Part shown: positions 12,946-25,418 of the stretch, one piece after another | How positions within the stretch are numbered: the stretch's first letter is position 1 | Layout: every line of letters starts with the position of its first letter | NCBI GenBank assembly: GCA_024138015.1 | Contig: JAMXBB010000007.1 | Coordinates: 85,816,523 to 85,880,522 of the forward strand | DNA: 64,000 bases | Direction: 5' to 3' | DNA from: Lumnitzera littorea | Lineage: Eukaryota; Streptophyta; Magnoliopsida; Myrtales; Combretaceae | Translations under genes and position numbers: made by a program | Notes under the pieces: generated by a model | The model's input: only the letters and a program-made list of their open reading frames with translations | Told to the model about the DNA's origin: nothing | The model's database searches: none

Positions 12946-13840
12946 TCGACCTGTTATATCTTTCGAGCTCCCAATTTGTTCACTATTTTGCAAGTAAAAG
13001 AAAAATAACCCACTAATGCTGCTAAGCCTAACCAAAGTCGATCACTAAACTTGCTTACATTCAAGTTGACAGGTGTCTGAGTTCAAGCTGAAATATTGTT
13101 GAGTTGACCTAATGTGCCTAAGCTGTCAAGTCCTTACTTCTAAAGTAAGTGCTGCCCAGCCCTTGACCTATGAGCTGCCGACTTGAAGCTAACCCAACTA
13201 TCTTAGCTTTGCTCGACATCTAACACCTATTTAGACCACCAAACTAAAAAGCAGACACCTATCATATCCTCTAACATCCGTACTGTCCTTTGCGAAGGAT
13301 ATTCCTTTTCATTTGTTTACTAATTAGCCCTTGTATATTGTTTACATTTCCTTTTCTAGAATGAATCTTTTTAGTAATTTTTAGTAACTTAAGACTTGCC
13401 TTAATTAGGCAATATAAATTCTTGTTTTTTTTTTTTTGTTGTAATAGCTACATCACCTAGAATATTGAATGTAGAACTTTTCCTTTTTGAGCTAAGTATT
13501 CTCTTACTTGCTTTCCTTACTTTTATTTAGCCCATTTGAGTATGGACTAATGGCAAGTGATCTCTAGTTACACTTGAATATCATATTAAGTGTAGCTTGA
13601 GCTCGTATTAGGCATTGGTGATTCACATTCTATGTTTGTGAGTGAGAACCCCTGCTCAACCTTAGACCTTCCATCATTCCTTTCGAGCCATCTTGCGGTT
13701 TGGACTTACTCTTGGTTTGCATGATACCTTTGGTTGTGTGTTCACTTACGACCGTTGCTCGTATCATCGTAATTGTAAGGAAGGGATTTATCAAAATACG
13801 TGGAACAAGAAAGTGAAGGAAATTTTGTAGATAGAAGTTA
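12946..13840 (+). repeat. 3' LTR of gypsy copy 2 (approximate ends)
   Basis: It aligns with the reverse complement of the LTRs at 26983-27764 and 32594-33445. Shared blocks include GGCAATATAAATTC (TATA box, about 13409), a TACACTTGAATATCATATTAAGTG-like segment and a GAGAACCCCTGCTCAACC-like segment before the end. The right end, near 13830-13850, is inferred from where similarity fades. No target duplication was found. Confidence 0.6.
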
Positions 13841-16800
13841 AAAGAATACAAATTGATAATTGTTAATTTTGGAATTACAACCTAATTATATTAGGAAAGT
13901 AATCCAATTAATTTTAAGTTTCTTAAGTTAAAGTAGGTTAAGGGATCAATATGGTAGGAATTTTCACTTAAGAGGAGGATAGTTATGAGAAAGATGATCA
14001 AAATCTTATGGTTGAAATATATCAAGCAATGTAGCAGGAAACGAAGTAAAAGAGAAAATCAATACATAATTGGATATCTAAGTTTTTACAGTGAAGGAAA
14101 TGTGAAAACTCAAATTTTAATTGAAGGATTCGAAAATAAAAGAAACGGGGAGAATGGAGAAAATTTTTGCAGATAAAAGTTGCACGAACATGAATCTATA
14201 AATATTATTGTAAGTGTATTAGTTAAATTTTAGTGGAATTAGGAAAATGAATCAAGCTTGAAATCCTCAAATTAAAGTGGACTAAGACATAAACGAGACA
14301 GAAGTATTAATATTGGAGACTAATAGAGTTTAAGATTAAGTGAAAGACCTTATTGAGAACCTCAAAACTTTTTAATTTAAGAGACTAATAAGGGATCTTA
14401 GAATTTAATCATGTTATGGGAGAGCTATACGAAAATGAAAAGGAAGATTTTAGGTATCATAAGTGAGAAAGTATGTTGAGACAAGGTGAAGCAATTAAGT
14501 GGAACAATGAGATACTTAAGAGCTATAAATAGAGACAAAAAGGAAGTATTAAGAGTATTTCATTTCAGTGATTTAGGTAAACTTTTGAGGATGAAAGTTT
14601 TTATAAGAGAGGGAGAGTTGTAAAACTTGAATAAAGAGGAAAAAAAATAGTAAATAATAAAAGGAAAATAGTAATATAAAGTGCTATTTACTTTATGGGC
14701 ATGGTTCGTATTATCGAAAACAAGTAAGGGTATTTTTGAGTATGGGAAAAGTTATATGAGCCTTAATATAAAAGTTGCACTTAGAGTTTTGGAACCTTTT
14801 TTTCAGCAAAACACTCTCACGTACTGCTTGTGTGTCAGGGTTTCTATGCATCTTGAAGATATTAGCACGTTTTAACAAGAATTGTATAGAAAACAAGATT
14901 GAGGTAAGTCATAGGATCCTTCTTCTGTAGAGTTTTGATCAAAAGTTAATAAAAATTCATTTTTTTTTCTTTTGGCTAAGGCAACTAAAAAGATGAATTT
15001 AAGGAAGTTTAATGAGAGTTCTATATCTTGGTAATGCATTTGAAATTAAGGTAAGACAATTCAAGGTAAGATTATTGTGATATGTTTTTTTTTTTGAGCT
15101 CTTAGTCGAATTCTTACAAGAATTCGTTTTTCTCTATGGGATACTATGAAAAACGAATTTAGGGTGTTGTTTCTAGGAGTCAAAAGTGGATCTAAGGTGG
15201 TGGAAGTGAGGCCTACGGATCTCTAAAGGTAAGGTTTGCTATTAAATTATGAACTTTGTTTTTGGGAATTGTTGAGGTGTTTCATGAAAGTTGATATGAG
15301 TTTTAAAAGTAGATTTGTGTTTAAGGGTTGTTTGGAGTGATATGGAGGTGTGTTGTTGATGTGTTTACGTATCGAGAGTGGTGGTTTGCGAGATCGACAG
15401 AAAGTGGTAGTGTTGCGGGGGATGAAACATTGCTATAACCTGCATAAATCTATAAACTACTGTTGAGCCTGAAATTTTCAGTTTTATTGTATTTTCCTTA
15501 ATTCAATTTATATTGAACCCTATACTCATTTGATGACTAAGAATTAAGAAAAATCTAGTTTTCTTTTTAATTAAAAAAAACTTTAGAGTTGTCACTTGAT
15601 TAAGGTTAGGAAAAAAGATTTAGATTAAAATGAATTAGGTAGATTGATTTTAATCTAGCTTACTAGTGTGCGATAAAACCACTTTTGAAAACGATTTTTG
15701 AAATCTAGAGAATTTGAATCTGGAGGCTAACCTTTAAACCATAAATGTGTACTATCTCAATCTTTCGAATTTAACTTTATTTTTCAAATTATCCTTCCTA
15801 CAATATCCATTTACAAATAAATAAATAAAAATCATATCAAGTTTATAAGAATGAATAAATTAAAAAAATTGGTTACAAAAAGGGAAAAATAATTCTTTTA
15901 CAAATTTTAAGTTACATTGTAATTGTGTACAAGTGCTTACATACTCACTATTTGAGAATAGACTTCATAGTTCGTTCTAGTAGAACTTTAGGAGTGTTGA
16001 CTTATTTAAATTTTGAAAATTGAGCGAGTTTATGTCCCTTATCCATTTATTTTTTGCTTAGTAGAAATTTCTTAAAAAAAAGTCCTGAGCTTTCAATTTT
16101 CTATTTTTGGAAAATTTTAAGAAAAAGTTTTTATCTTGAAAAGGGTTAAATAAAAGAAAATTTAATTAGGAAAATAAATTTTCTAAATGATAAAAACTCG
16201 TTTGTTTATTTGTTTATTTATTTCTCTACTTTTCTAAATATTTCAAAATGCATTATTCACATAAAAAAATATTTGAAAATATTTTACAATATAGAAAGCA
16301 ATGGAAAACATTTAAAAAGAAAAGAAACTTCTTCTTTTTTATTTCTATTTTATTATTATTATTATTATTTAGTTGTAATAATAAAATAAAAAAAAAAGTG
16401 AAAAGAAAGAATCGAACCTTATGGAGTCAGAACACTGGTCGAGAGTAAGGGTAGGATGTGGACTTCAAGTTAGTTAGTGGGTCGGATTTGGGTTGTACAT
16501 GTGATATACATGCGTTGAGGAGGGAAAAAATAAATAATGATGTGGGGGATTAATTTAGGTAGTTTCTGGCATCCTTTTAAGCCAGTGAGACTAGATTTAT
16601 GAAAATTTGATTGGGGAACAGGGTTATAGGAAATTTATTGTACTGTTGGTGGTAGTTTAAGAGTGTTTAGAGTTAGAGGGGCGGTAGTAGAGTTGGTTGG
16701 TCGTGGTTGGTGGCTATTTGACGTTGAAACAAATGTGGCTGGGGGGTTTTGGGCTCGATAAAGTCAGCTGTATTGGTGGTTTAGAGTGGAAAGGTGTAAT

Positions 16801-19349
16801 GGTTAGGGTTTTTGAAGGTTGGTGGAGCGACTTAGGACCACGGTTTAAGTAGCTTGGGGTAGTGTTTATAAGCTTAGAGTGCAGGGAGTCTCATAAGTCC
16901 AGTAGCTTCAGTTCAAAAAGCTTTAAGTTGAGGCTTCTCCAAAAGAAACAGAGAACATGCGACTAATAGAGAGAGAGAGAGTGATGAATGTATATATGTG
17001 AGTCTGTTTGAATGTGTGTTGATGCTGGAATGAAGATTAGAAGTCCTTATTTATAGTTTTATAGATTGACAACAAGCTTAGAGGGCTTGACAACAAGCTT
17101 GGAGTGTTCAACAATGGAGGATCTAGGCCATGAGGTGATGATCTATGGTTGCTCCATTTGGCTTTAGAACTCAAAGCAAGAGTTGATTTGATAGTGTAAT
17201 ATGAGCAAGAACATGTTAGTGAAGAAGATTCAAAGCTTGGATTTGAAAAAAAATCGCCAACTAAGCTTAGATTTGCCAAGTTGTATGTGACATATTTTAT
17301 ATTTTTTCCTGATTTTGAGCCTCGGTTTGAACTACTAAACGAATGTTTTGAAATACATTTTGGGCTTAATCGATAGAGGTCCATGTCGGTAATCTAGAAA
17401 TGGCAAGATTTTTTTTATCAATTTTGATGAAAAATCGACAAAAAAGAGCCTAGAAATGGGGTGGTTTGATAAGGCAAGTTCTAAACTTCCATTAGTTTTT
17501 GATGATGAAGATGATGCTAATGTAGCGCCACGTTTGCCACTCATTAGTCGCCACTTATTGCTATGTGTAAGGTATAACATGTAGGCCAATAAGAAGTTGA
17601 TGCATGTCGCTAATTATTGGAGCAAAATAAAAAATGCACTATGTGCATTTAGTCGGATTCTAACCTAGGACCATCAACTCCATTCCTTTTCAACACTAAG
17701 TGCTTAACCATACGAGTTGTTAACCCATGCCTTGGAATATCTACTAGATAAATTGTATTTAACCTTTATAGAAACCTAAATTATTCCGTAAAAACTATCC
17801 AAATAAATTAATCTATCTAATGACTTAATCATAACTAAAACACATTAAAAAAAAAAAATTCTATTTTACTTAAAAAAAGGCAAATTTCTACCTAAAAATT
17901 TTATCTTTCTATTTTTCATTATTTTAATTTTTCAATATTTTTTATTTTTCTAAACATTTTAATTTTTCATTTTCTTTCAATTTTCTAATTTTTTGGTATT
18001 CTTTTTCTAAATTAGGACCATTTTTTTTATTTTAAAGAAAAATTTAAAATTGCAAGGGTATCAAAATAGGGTATCTATAGCTATAACCTAATGTTTGAAC
18101 ACCAGGGGGCATACTACTCCCCTTGTCCATGGCGTTTGGATGCCACTTGATGTAGCATCCGGATGTCATGATTCCTATTTCTTGTAGCAACGTTTCCCTT
18201 GGTTTTTTTAAGTTTTTCGGGTGTGTTTTCCTCTTCTAAATCCTTCCTTAAACTTTTCCAAACATGAATCATTACTTAAAACATCTTATAAACTAACTTA
18301 TCCTTTTAGCAATCCTAAGTTCTTGAAGTGACACGAATGTTAGTGAGTAAGGGCTAAGTAGTTAAGTTTAAGGATAATGTTAGATAAGTTTATAGGATTG
18401 GCAAAGTGTTTTATTTTCATGTGAGTAGGTTATGAGGTGACCATATCCAAATTTGAGTAATCTGTTAAGAGTAGGAGATGGTGTTATGTTATGTCGGTTT
18501 CTAATGAGTTGAAGAAATCGAATACAAGATACTTGCTTATTTGTTATGGTTGTTAGGCTAAATGATAAAAATCGAATTAAATAATTATTCGACCTTAATT
18601 GTATTGTATTACATGTTCTTGGTTGGGCCTAAGGGATTGGAAGGACTAAACCTTAGGGTGATACCTTGATAATTCTCGCACAATAGTGTCTTGAGTAGAG
18701 TCTCGCTTGGAAATGATTCAGGTAGATTTTAGATTGATTCTTGGTTCTTAAGATGTTGGGGAGGACTCAACACCAATATTATATAGTAAACTACATATAC
18801 ATATATGAGGACCGTGAGTACCTCTATGTTGTATGACGGCTAAGACAAAGATAATAACCTGTTGTCCGATGCATGGTATGTGTTTGATATTTGTAATGCA
18901 TGTGATTTGTGATACCTTGTTCATACGTATGTGTTTGTTGTATTCTATATTGAGTTTTAACTCATCTCGTCTTTAATTTTTTAGGTGTAGGTGCTTAAAG
19001 AAAAACTTTAGAAATTGTTGGCCTTGGTTAAGGACATTAAGAATACCAAGTTGGGAATATAATTTTCATTGTAAGCTTATCAATGGTATTAAGATATTTA
19101 GAGTTCATTATATGATTTGTAATTATTTATGAAAAAAAATTATAAAGTTTATTTTGCAGTTATGTTAGATTTATTTAAAGTCTCAGATTATATGGCAATA
19201 ACTATTTGGAGAATTAAATTTTGAAAAATCATTTGGAGGTTAAAATGCAAATATTTGGAGATTTTAACTAAAGGTTTACATTTGATGTGTTAGTAGAGAC
19301 TGGAGACATATGGCGAGTCGTAGCTTTTTAGGTTCTGAAGCGTTATACA
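13841..19349 (+). repeat. LTR-like non-coding DNA with a nested insertion
   Basis: Two signals suggest a large gypsy-type LTR. CTATAAATAGAGAC at 14523-14536 resembles an LTR TATA box, and GAAGCGTTATACA ending at 19349 resembles the 3' terminus of the LTR ending at 9479. A 2.64-kb element interrupts it at 15441. No start terminus, primer site or coding domain was identified. Small open frames here (for example 13985-14176 and 14681-14875) have no recognisable domain and are probably chance. Confidence 0.35.
15441..18083 (-). mobile_element. Solo LTR, minus orientation, flanked by short direct repeat
   Basis: GCTATAACCT occurs at 15432-15441 and again at 18080-18089. On the minus strand the right end begins TATAGATACCCTATTTTGAT, which equals the common plant gypsy LTR start TGTAGACACCCTATTTTG after G-to-A and C-to-T transitions. 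On the same strand CTATAAATAAGGAC (about 17045-17058) is a TATA-box candidate. The left end reads TGCATAAAT on +, that is ...TGCA on the minus strand. These agree with a minus-oriented LTR with no internal region. If the true duplication is 5 bp it would be TAACC (15436-15440 and 18084-18088). Open frames 17037-17384 and 17335-17589 on the minus strand are inside it and are not recognisable proteins. Confidence 0.55.
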
Positions 19350-20691
19350 TTTACTCAAATCACGTGTTTGACAAATATAAGATATTAAAAAGATAGATAT
19401 ATAATTTCGCATATATTTTGATTTTAAAAATTAAATACCCTAACAAATTCCTATAAATTTGAATTTATTTATTCTTTATTTTAGTAATTTTATCCAAATA
19501 CCAATTCAAATATTATTTTTCAATGTATAAACTATATATATTTTTATATCTTTTTTTAGCTTAAAAGTACGTGAATTTTCACTTTTTAATTCTTATACGC
19601 TAATTATTACCTTTATCATAATTATGATATAGAAAAAGATAAGATAAAAATAGATTTTTGAATGTTAGATTTTAAATAGATATATATCAAATATAGATAA
19701 GATTCAGATAAAATATAGATAAATAAAAATCCAAGTAGGACCTTAATGGGTTTTTGGGTTTTTTCTCCTTATTAAAGGTTAAAATTAATCAAACCCATTC
19801 CTCCGGCTTGAAATTATCGTCCAAAATCCACTCTTTTATCGGGCCCGTGGACGTCACACTCGCTTACCTCGTCAAATTTTATTCTTGAGATCGCACTTAA
19901 ATTATTGAATGCTATCGATCATGGTTAATGGGAGATCCGTATAGTGGCCAAGATTTCTAGGAATCTATCCCATCAATTAGCCTTCAGCGATATAACATTT
20001 CATAGTTCGTCATTCCCATATCCACATTACCTTCCCACTTTCTCAATTTAAAATAAAATATTTTAGAATTAAATAAAGCCAGTTGCCACCAATTTGAAGT
20101 TGTAAAGGTAGGCCTATTAAACCACTAGCTCATAGTTGTAAAGCCATAAAATATTATTACATAATCAGCTTGATGGATGCAATAGTGCTCTCTCTCCCTC
20201 CCTCTCTCTAAGGTTTTTCTTCGGATAAATTTGAGGTAGATAGCTAAATCAACTAGTACAACTGCTTTTTTTATTTTTTATTTTTTATTTTTCTGAGGCA
20301 ATTATTACAATAAGCAGTCATCTTGATTTGGGTCCAAAAGGCTATAATCGTCCTTCAATCAACAAATAAGAGTTACCTTTGAAGTCTCGTTTTTAGAGTT
20401 AGATATTTTTCATTGTTGTTTCTTTATCTTGTTTGCCATCTTTATAAGAGATACCCCCTTAGATATAATTCTGAATTTCATTTTACGATTGTGCATCAAT
20501 TTTTCCGAACTTATTTCATATTTATGTAAAAGAAGTATCCTTTTTCAGATTGGGTATCAGGATCATTTCTCCATATGTTTAATTTACATTAATTAATTGT
20601 TGCTTGTTGGTTTCATCAATTACATAAAACATAGTATTTATCTGGACCAATGAAAAATTTTCATTACTTTTAAACTAAGAGCCATTAATAA

Positions 20692-20982
20692 TGTGTATTT
20701 GGTAATTTCAAGTAGTGTGGAAGAGGAAATGAAAGGAAAGAAAATAGAATATTTATTTCTTATTTGAATTCACAAGATAGAAATGAAAGAAAATATGTTA
20801 TCGATAGATAAAAAGAACCATAATTTTACTCATTTGATTTTGTTTATATTGTTTATAGCTTCTTGGTTTCTACTTATTTCCATCATTTTCTCACCAAATA
20901 GCTTTAAAAGTGAAACTATTTCTACCATTTTCTCCCAATATCCACCGGTCTTCCACACTTCTCTTTTGATAGCCAAACACGA
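20692..20982. mobile_element. MITE-like element of about 290 bp
   Basis: The left end (TGTGTATTTGGTAATTTCAA..AGTGTGGAAG) is an imperfect inverted copy of the right end, whose reverse complement reads CGTGTTTGGCTATCAA...AGTGTGGAAG. The interior also shows partial inverted symmetry. The open frame inside (20783-21028) lacks recognisable features. No confident target duplication, so the superfamily is unassigned. Confidence 0.5.
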
Positions 20983-22846
20983 GAACCATACTTATGTAAG
21001 AGATAATATCCATCTTCAGATTGGATAATTAGATTCCCATTTCTTTTGAAATTGAGACCCATTAACAATCTATTAACTTAGATATTAATTATTCTTAGCG
21101 ATATTTTTTTTTTCACTTAAATCTAGAAGTTCAATAGAAAAGTGTAGACAAGTACTTAAAAAACATTTTACTTAGCCAAGTGATTTTGTGAATTGGGTTT
21201 TTTTGGATATTGTCAAACTTGATCCAAATAGTTGACTCAAACATGTGAAATGATTAATGGTTAAGGGGATGAATCGAGTTCAAAAAGTAGTTATGTTGGG
21301 ATTGGGGTGAATTGGTTTTATAATCGAATTGAATTAAATCGTATATGTTAACTTGGATTTTAAGATACTGAATTTTTAAAGGGGAGACGGATTCAAATCA
21401 CTACAATTGTTATTATTTTTTTAACTCATAAAATCGAAAACAAAATATATGGGGCGAGACTCAAAGTGCAAACACGCATCGCCTCTATGTGTCACTTCTC
21501 TTTCTCCATCTCCACTTGGCATAGGTGATTCCAACTTCAAAACGTACCTCAACATTAAAGAACGCGTAATGAAGTCACATTTTCCACTGGCCTTCGTAGT
21601 TCACTGGTCTCTATACTTAAAGTGCATCAAGGGCTATGTGTCATATACACTTCCCTTCTTCGGTACATGCACCTTTTTCAAGTACGCTTCTCTTTTAAAT
21701 TCTTTTAAATAAAGTGCATGGTAAGATTATACTTTTATATTAGATGCATATGTATATCATGCATTTTTTTTAAGCAGATCAAGGAGGTTCTTCTTTCATT
21801 CATCCTTGTTATAGTATTATTTAGACATATTTGATATGAAACTTTGAAAAATTTTTCCTGTATTCATATAATACATCCATACATTTTTTTTTTCCCATCT
21901 AAGTTGAGTACATCATGTGATATTCTATCTTATCAAAATATCAATTGATAAGCCCACTCACGAATTCGCATGCCTAAAATCAAACTCTAAGATACTCCCA
22001 AAAAGTACCGATAGAGAAGACGCTAGATGATGTTATCTTGCAACGTGATGCACTGCTCCCATTAATCTATGCAAAAGAATGTTATCCTGAAACTATATTG
22101 GGAGATGGGACCCCTCCTTATGTGGACTCACTCACGTCTACCTCCACTACTGGTGGGTGTATGGTGGCCATTAAAATTTGCCGATTAAGTTATATTTTGT
22201 ACTGATTTGGGTGTGGTGTGTAAAAAGATCACGTACTTTAAATAGGGTATTCTTTATAAGTGTATCCTGACTCTTAATGAAAAGAGGGGGAAAATATAAT
22301 TCCATATGCTGCAGTATTAATTATATACCTTACGAATATATAGTACAACGAAAGTTGATTTTTTTTTTTTTTTAATTCTTAATGCTCGAAGAACGTATTA
22401 AGAATTTTCCTTTTTAAAATAAAGGATAAATTGTTGAGACCCATATTTATTTGCTATTCGAGGCTCCGTAAAGGAGCATTTATATTCAAATCTTATTTTA
22501 CTCTCGACAAAATAATAAGAGATTCATAAAAAGATTAAAACAAAATTCTAAAAATTCATGCTAGACAGCTTCTCATCATTAACTAACCTTCCAAGGGTTG
22601 CCTACCCCTCCAAGAGGATTGTGGAACCCTCTTAAGTTACCTCCAATCTTAAAATAACTCAATAAGATCCTTACAAAACTATGTTAGCACCTTGATGAGC
22701 CTTTTTTTTTATAAAGGATCTCTATGTTTTAATTTTAATGTTATGTTTCGTACGCTATAATAGATCGGAATTGAATCCCCTAACTAACTATTAATTAAAA
22801 TTATTTATTTAATCATCAATTTAATTATAAAATTTAATAATTGAAG

Positions 22847-22998
22847 GTGTTTTTAGTAAATAATACCATATACAAGTTTTATTCCATTTTATTCTTTGAA
22901 CAGCTCCAAACATAGTAATGAATTTACTATTCCAATTTTAATTCCATATCTTTCCATTTTAATCTATTCAATTCTAAATCATTTCCTCTTAACAAACG
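22847..22998. mobile_element. Possible small MITE
   Basis: About 150 bp whose ends (GTGTTTTTAGTAAAT and the reverse complement of CTCTTAACAAACGTG) are weakly inverted. The interior is rich in TTCCATTTTAATTCC, a composition common in short plant MITEs. No target duplication is clear. Confidence 0.3.
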
Positions 22999-23465
22999 TG
23001 CAATAGGGTCCTTCTAAAAGTTTTTTAGCATTTGCTAAGTTTTTATGGGTCCTGCATTATAATTACTTTCATCTATTTAGAATTAAAAAGGAAAGTAGAC
23101 AAAGTGCGGTGCTTCAATAAGACCTGCGCTTTTGCCAAGTATTTTTGAACAACGGGAACGAACTCCATTAAGATTGAGTGTGCAATATACCTTAATCATC
23201 TTATTCCTGATCACCTTATAATTTGAACAAACTCGTACATGCAGGTCTATTTAGGGAATTTCACAATATTATGTAAACACTACTATAGTCATTTGAATTT
23301 CTAAGTGTGGCCATATTACTTGAACAGAGTTTGAAAATAACGCTTAAAAGCTAGTAAAATTTGTATAACGTTTTTAGATAACGATTAACCATATACCATT
23401 TTCCAACTTTTTAGTACGATTAAAATAATTAGGGGTGGATGGTGGATTAAGTGAGTTGATGTAGC

Positions 23466-23497
<32 letters not shown>

Positions 23498-25102
23498 GTT
23501 TGAAAAAAAAAAGGAGTTTGGATGGTTGACACGGCCATTAGGCTAAACTTGCTATAAATCACAGTTTAAATGCCCAGATTAAAATCCCTGTTTCAATACG
23601 GGCTTGACTCAAATTTTGTAGTCTTGATTTGTTAAACCGATCCAATATTAGTTGCTCATATACTATATGTTAAACGAATTGGTCTAGCATAAGGAAATTG
23701 TGGAGGTGTAGCCTTATGGGAAAATTTACGGTAGTTTATCCTATGTGTAAATAGAAAAAAAAAAAAGCCATATATAAGTATTAATACTATTTAAACACCC
23801 AAAAATAAATAAATATGCTTTATGAAAAGATATTAATTATATATCTATATATTAAAATTTTATTAATACTTATATATTACGTAATTCAATAAATTCTTTT
23901 TTTTTTCGTGAGAGTACGGAGAGAAGCATCAAGGACGTGGCACTTTTCGCCGGACCCATGCTTTCTTTATTATCAGATTACGTCGGAAGGAGGATACGAT
24001 GGAGGTCTAAAACCTAGAGTGAGCTAGCTTAAAAATGCAACCTAGATATCTGGTTTTTGAAGGGGTAGATACCATCAGTCGCAATCTCAGGCTTGAAGAA
24101 TATCTTTTATGGAATTCTAGGTTTTAGTCCTAAGCCCATTTAATTTTAGTTATAATTTTCTTGTATTTAGAATATTACATCACATTTAGTATGCCAAAAT
24201 AAACTAAAATGAAATCATGGTTTCAATTTTCATTTCCTTTGCTCATATTTGAAAATGTATTTTGGAAAGCAGAATTGTAATTCCATATAGGCTTGAAGGA
24301 GGAACTCAAAGGTGGTGTAATTTCATATAATTAAGGGAATTTTTGATAATTTCTATTATATACACATTAAATTCTATTACATTCAACTACATAGAAATTT
24401 CAAAACATATAAGAGGATTTGTTATTCCGATTATCATTTCATTTTATTTCAATACATTCCATTGTGGACTTGAAGATGAGCTTAAATTAGTCTGGAATTG
24501 GCGTGCCTTGGTTTAAGAAAACCTTAAATTGTAACCCGCTGCCTTAAAGCTGATTTTAGAGGTTCGACGGTTTATGAATAAGTTCTTGAGCTCGTGAACT
24601 AGTTCAATAGGTTGTTTTTTTTTTCTTTTACATGTACTCTATAATATGTAATATGTGCATATTATATTATGATATATTATATAATATGTACATTTGGTAC
24701 AATATACACATGTAATGGGATATAGATATAAATAACATATGTATATAATATACTATACTTATTTTACATATATATGTTAATATGTATATGTAAATTACAA
24801 ACCAAAAAAAAATTAAATAAAAATTGGTTTAGACACACTTATTTAGGTAAATTGGTTTCCTTGAACTACTCATATGAATCGATGAGTTTTAGGTTAGTTC
24901 AAGTTCTCCTTATATATGGGTTAATACTAGGTCAGTTTACGGTTTTTTATCTACGCTTTCTTAGATTTATTCTCTTTGTTAGATTTATTTTTATATATTA
25001 AACATAACATTGAACGTCAAATGCTGTGTATGTACCAATAAGAATTAATGCCTATAATAAGAGGAGTAATTTTTAAAATAGTAACGATATGTATTTTGCA
25101 TA

Positions 25103-25124
25103 CTCTCTCTCTCTCTCTCTCTCT
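25103..25124. repeat. (CT)n microsatellite in the promoter region
   Basis: Eleven CT dinucleotides about 295-315 bp upstream of the transporter start codon. Confidence 0.9.
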
Positions 25125-25196
25125 ATATTTCCTTGATACCAAGAGGAGTTTGTGAAATATGATGAATCTTTTCTTTGTGGCTAGAAGTGGAAGTGC

Positions 25197-25225
25197 CACG
25201 TGTCCATTTCCAACACGCATATAAA
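25197..25225 (+). promoter_or_regulatory. Candidate promoter: G-box and TATA box
   Basis: CCACGTGTC with a CACGTG core lies at 25197-25202. TATAAA follows at 25220-25225, about 195 bp before the start codon. The order and spacing fit a core promoter giving a 5' UTR of roughly 160-170 bases. The G-box core is a binding site for plant bZIP/bHLH factors. Function is inferred from motif only. Confidence 0.45.
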
Positions 25226-25390
25226 CCCCTTGAACACTTCCAAGTTGCAGTTGAGTTATCTTCCACTGTGTCTCTCTCTTACTTTTCAGAAGCACCAGCA
25301 ACAGTCTCTTTTCCCTCTTCCTCTTACTATTTATACTCTGCTATGTATCAGTCCCCTCATCTTTTTAGGTTAAAGTACTCCACTATACAT

Positions 25391-25407
25391 ACACACACAC
25401 ACACACA
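25391..25407. repeat. (AC)n microsatellite in the 5' UTR
   Basis: Eight AC units end 11 bases before the start codon of the transporter gene. Confidence 0.85.
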
Positions 25408-25418
25408 AAATTAGAGAT

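Larger units (their letters stand above)
10821..13840 (+). mobile_element. Ty3/gypsy retrotransposon copy 2, 5'-truncated
   Basis: It begins inside the end of RT (NLKKCDFY, then VIFLGFFMSKGGILV) and continues through RNase H and integrase to an LTR. The pol segments align with copies 1 and 3, so all three belong to one family. gag, protease and most of RT are absent. Stops are frequent. Confidence 0.82.
19350..25090. other. Intergenic region upstream of the transporter gene
   Basis: AT-rich with many homopolymer runs. Apart from two MITE-like elements listed separately, I recognise no gene. The 87-codon open frame at 21449-21712 (+) has ordinary-looking composition but no recognisable domain, no clear splice partners and no homology that I know. 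It is left unannotated. Confidence 0.5.

Noticed and set aside
17037..17589. Overlapping minus-strand frames of 115 and 84 codons
   Set aside because: They lie in the U3 part of the nested LTR, overlap in different frames and show no recognisable domain.
17640..17740. tRNA-like A/B-box sequence on the minus strand (possible tRNA gene or SINE head)
   Set aside because: Only loose A- and B-box matches; no cloverleaf can be drawn, and it lies inside the nested LTR.
21449..21712. 87-codon open frame as a gene
   Set aside because: No recognisable domain, promoter context or splice partners. A frame of this length is not unusual in a less AT-rich patch.
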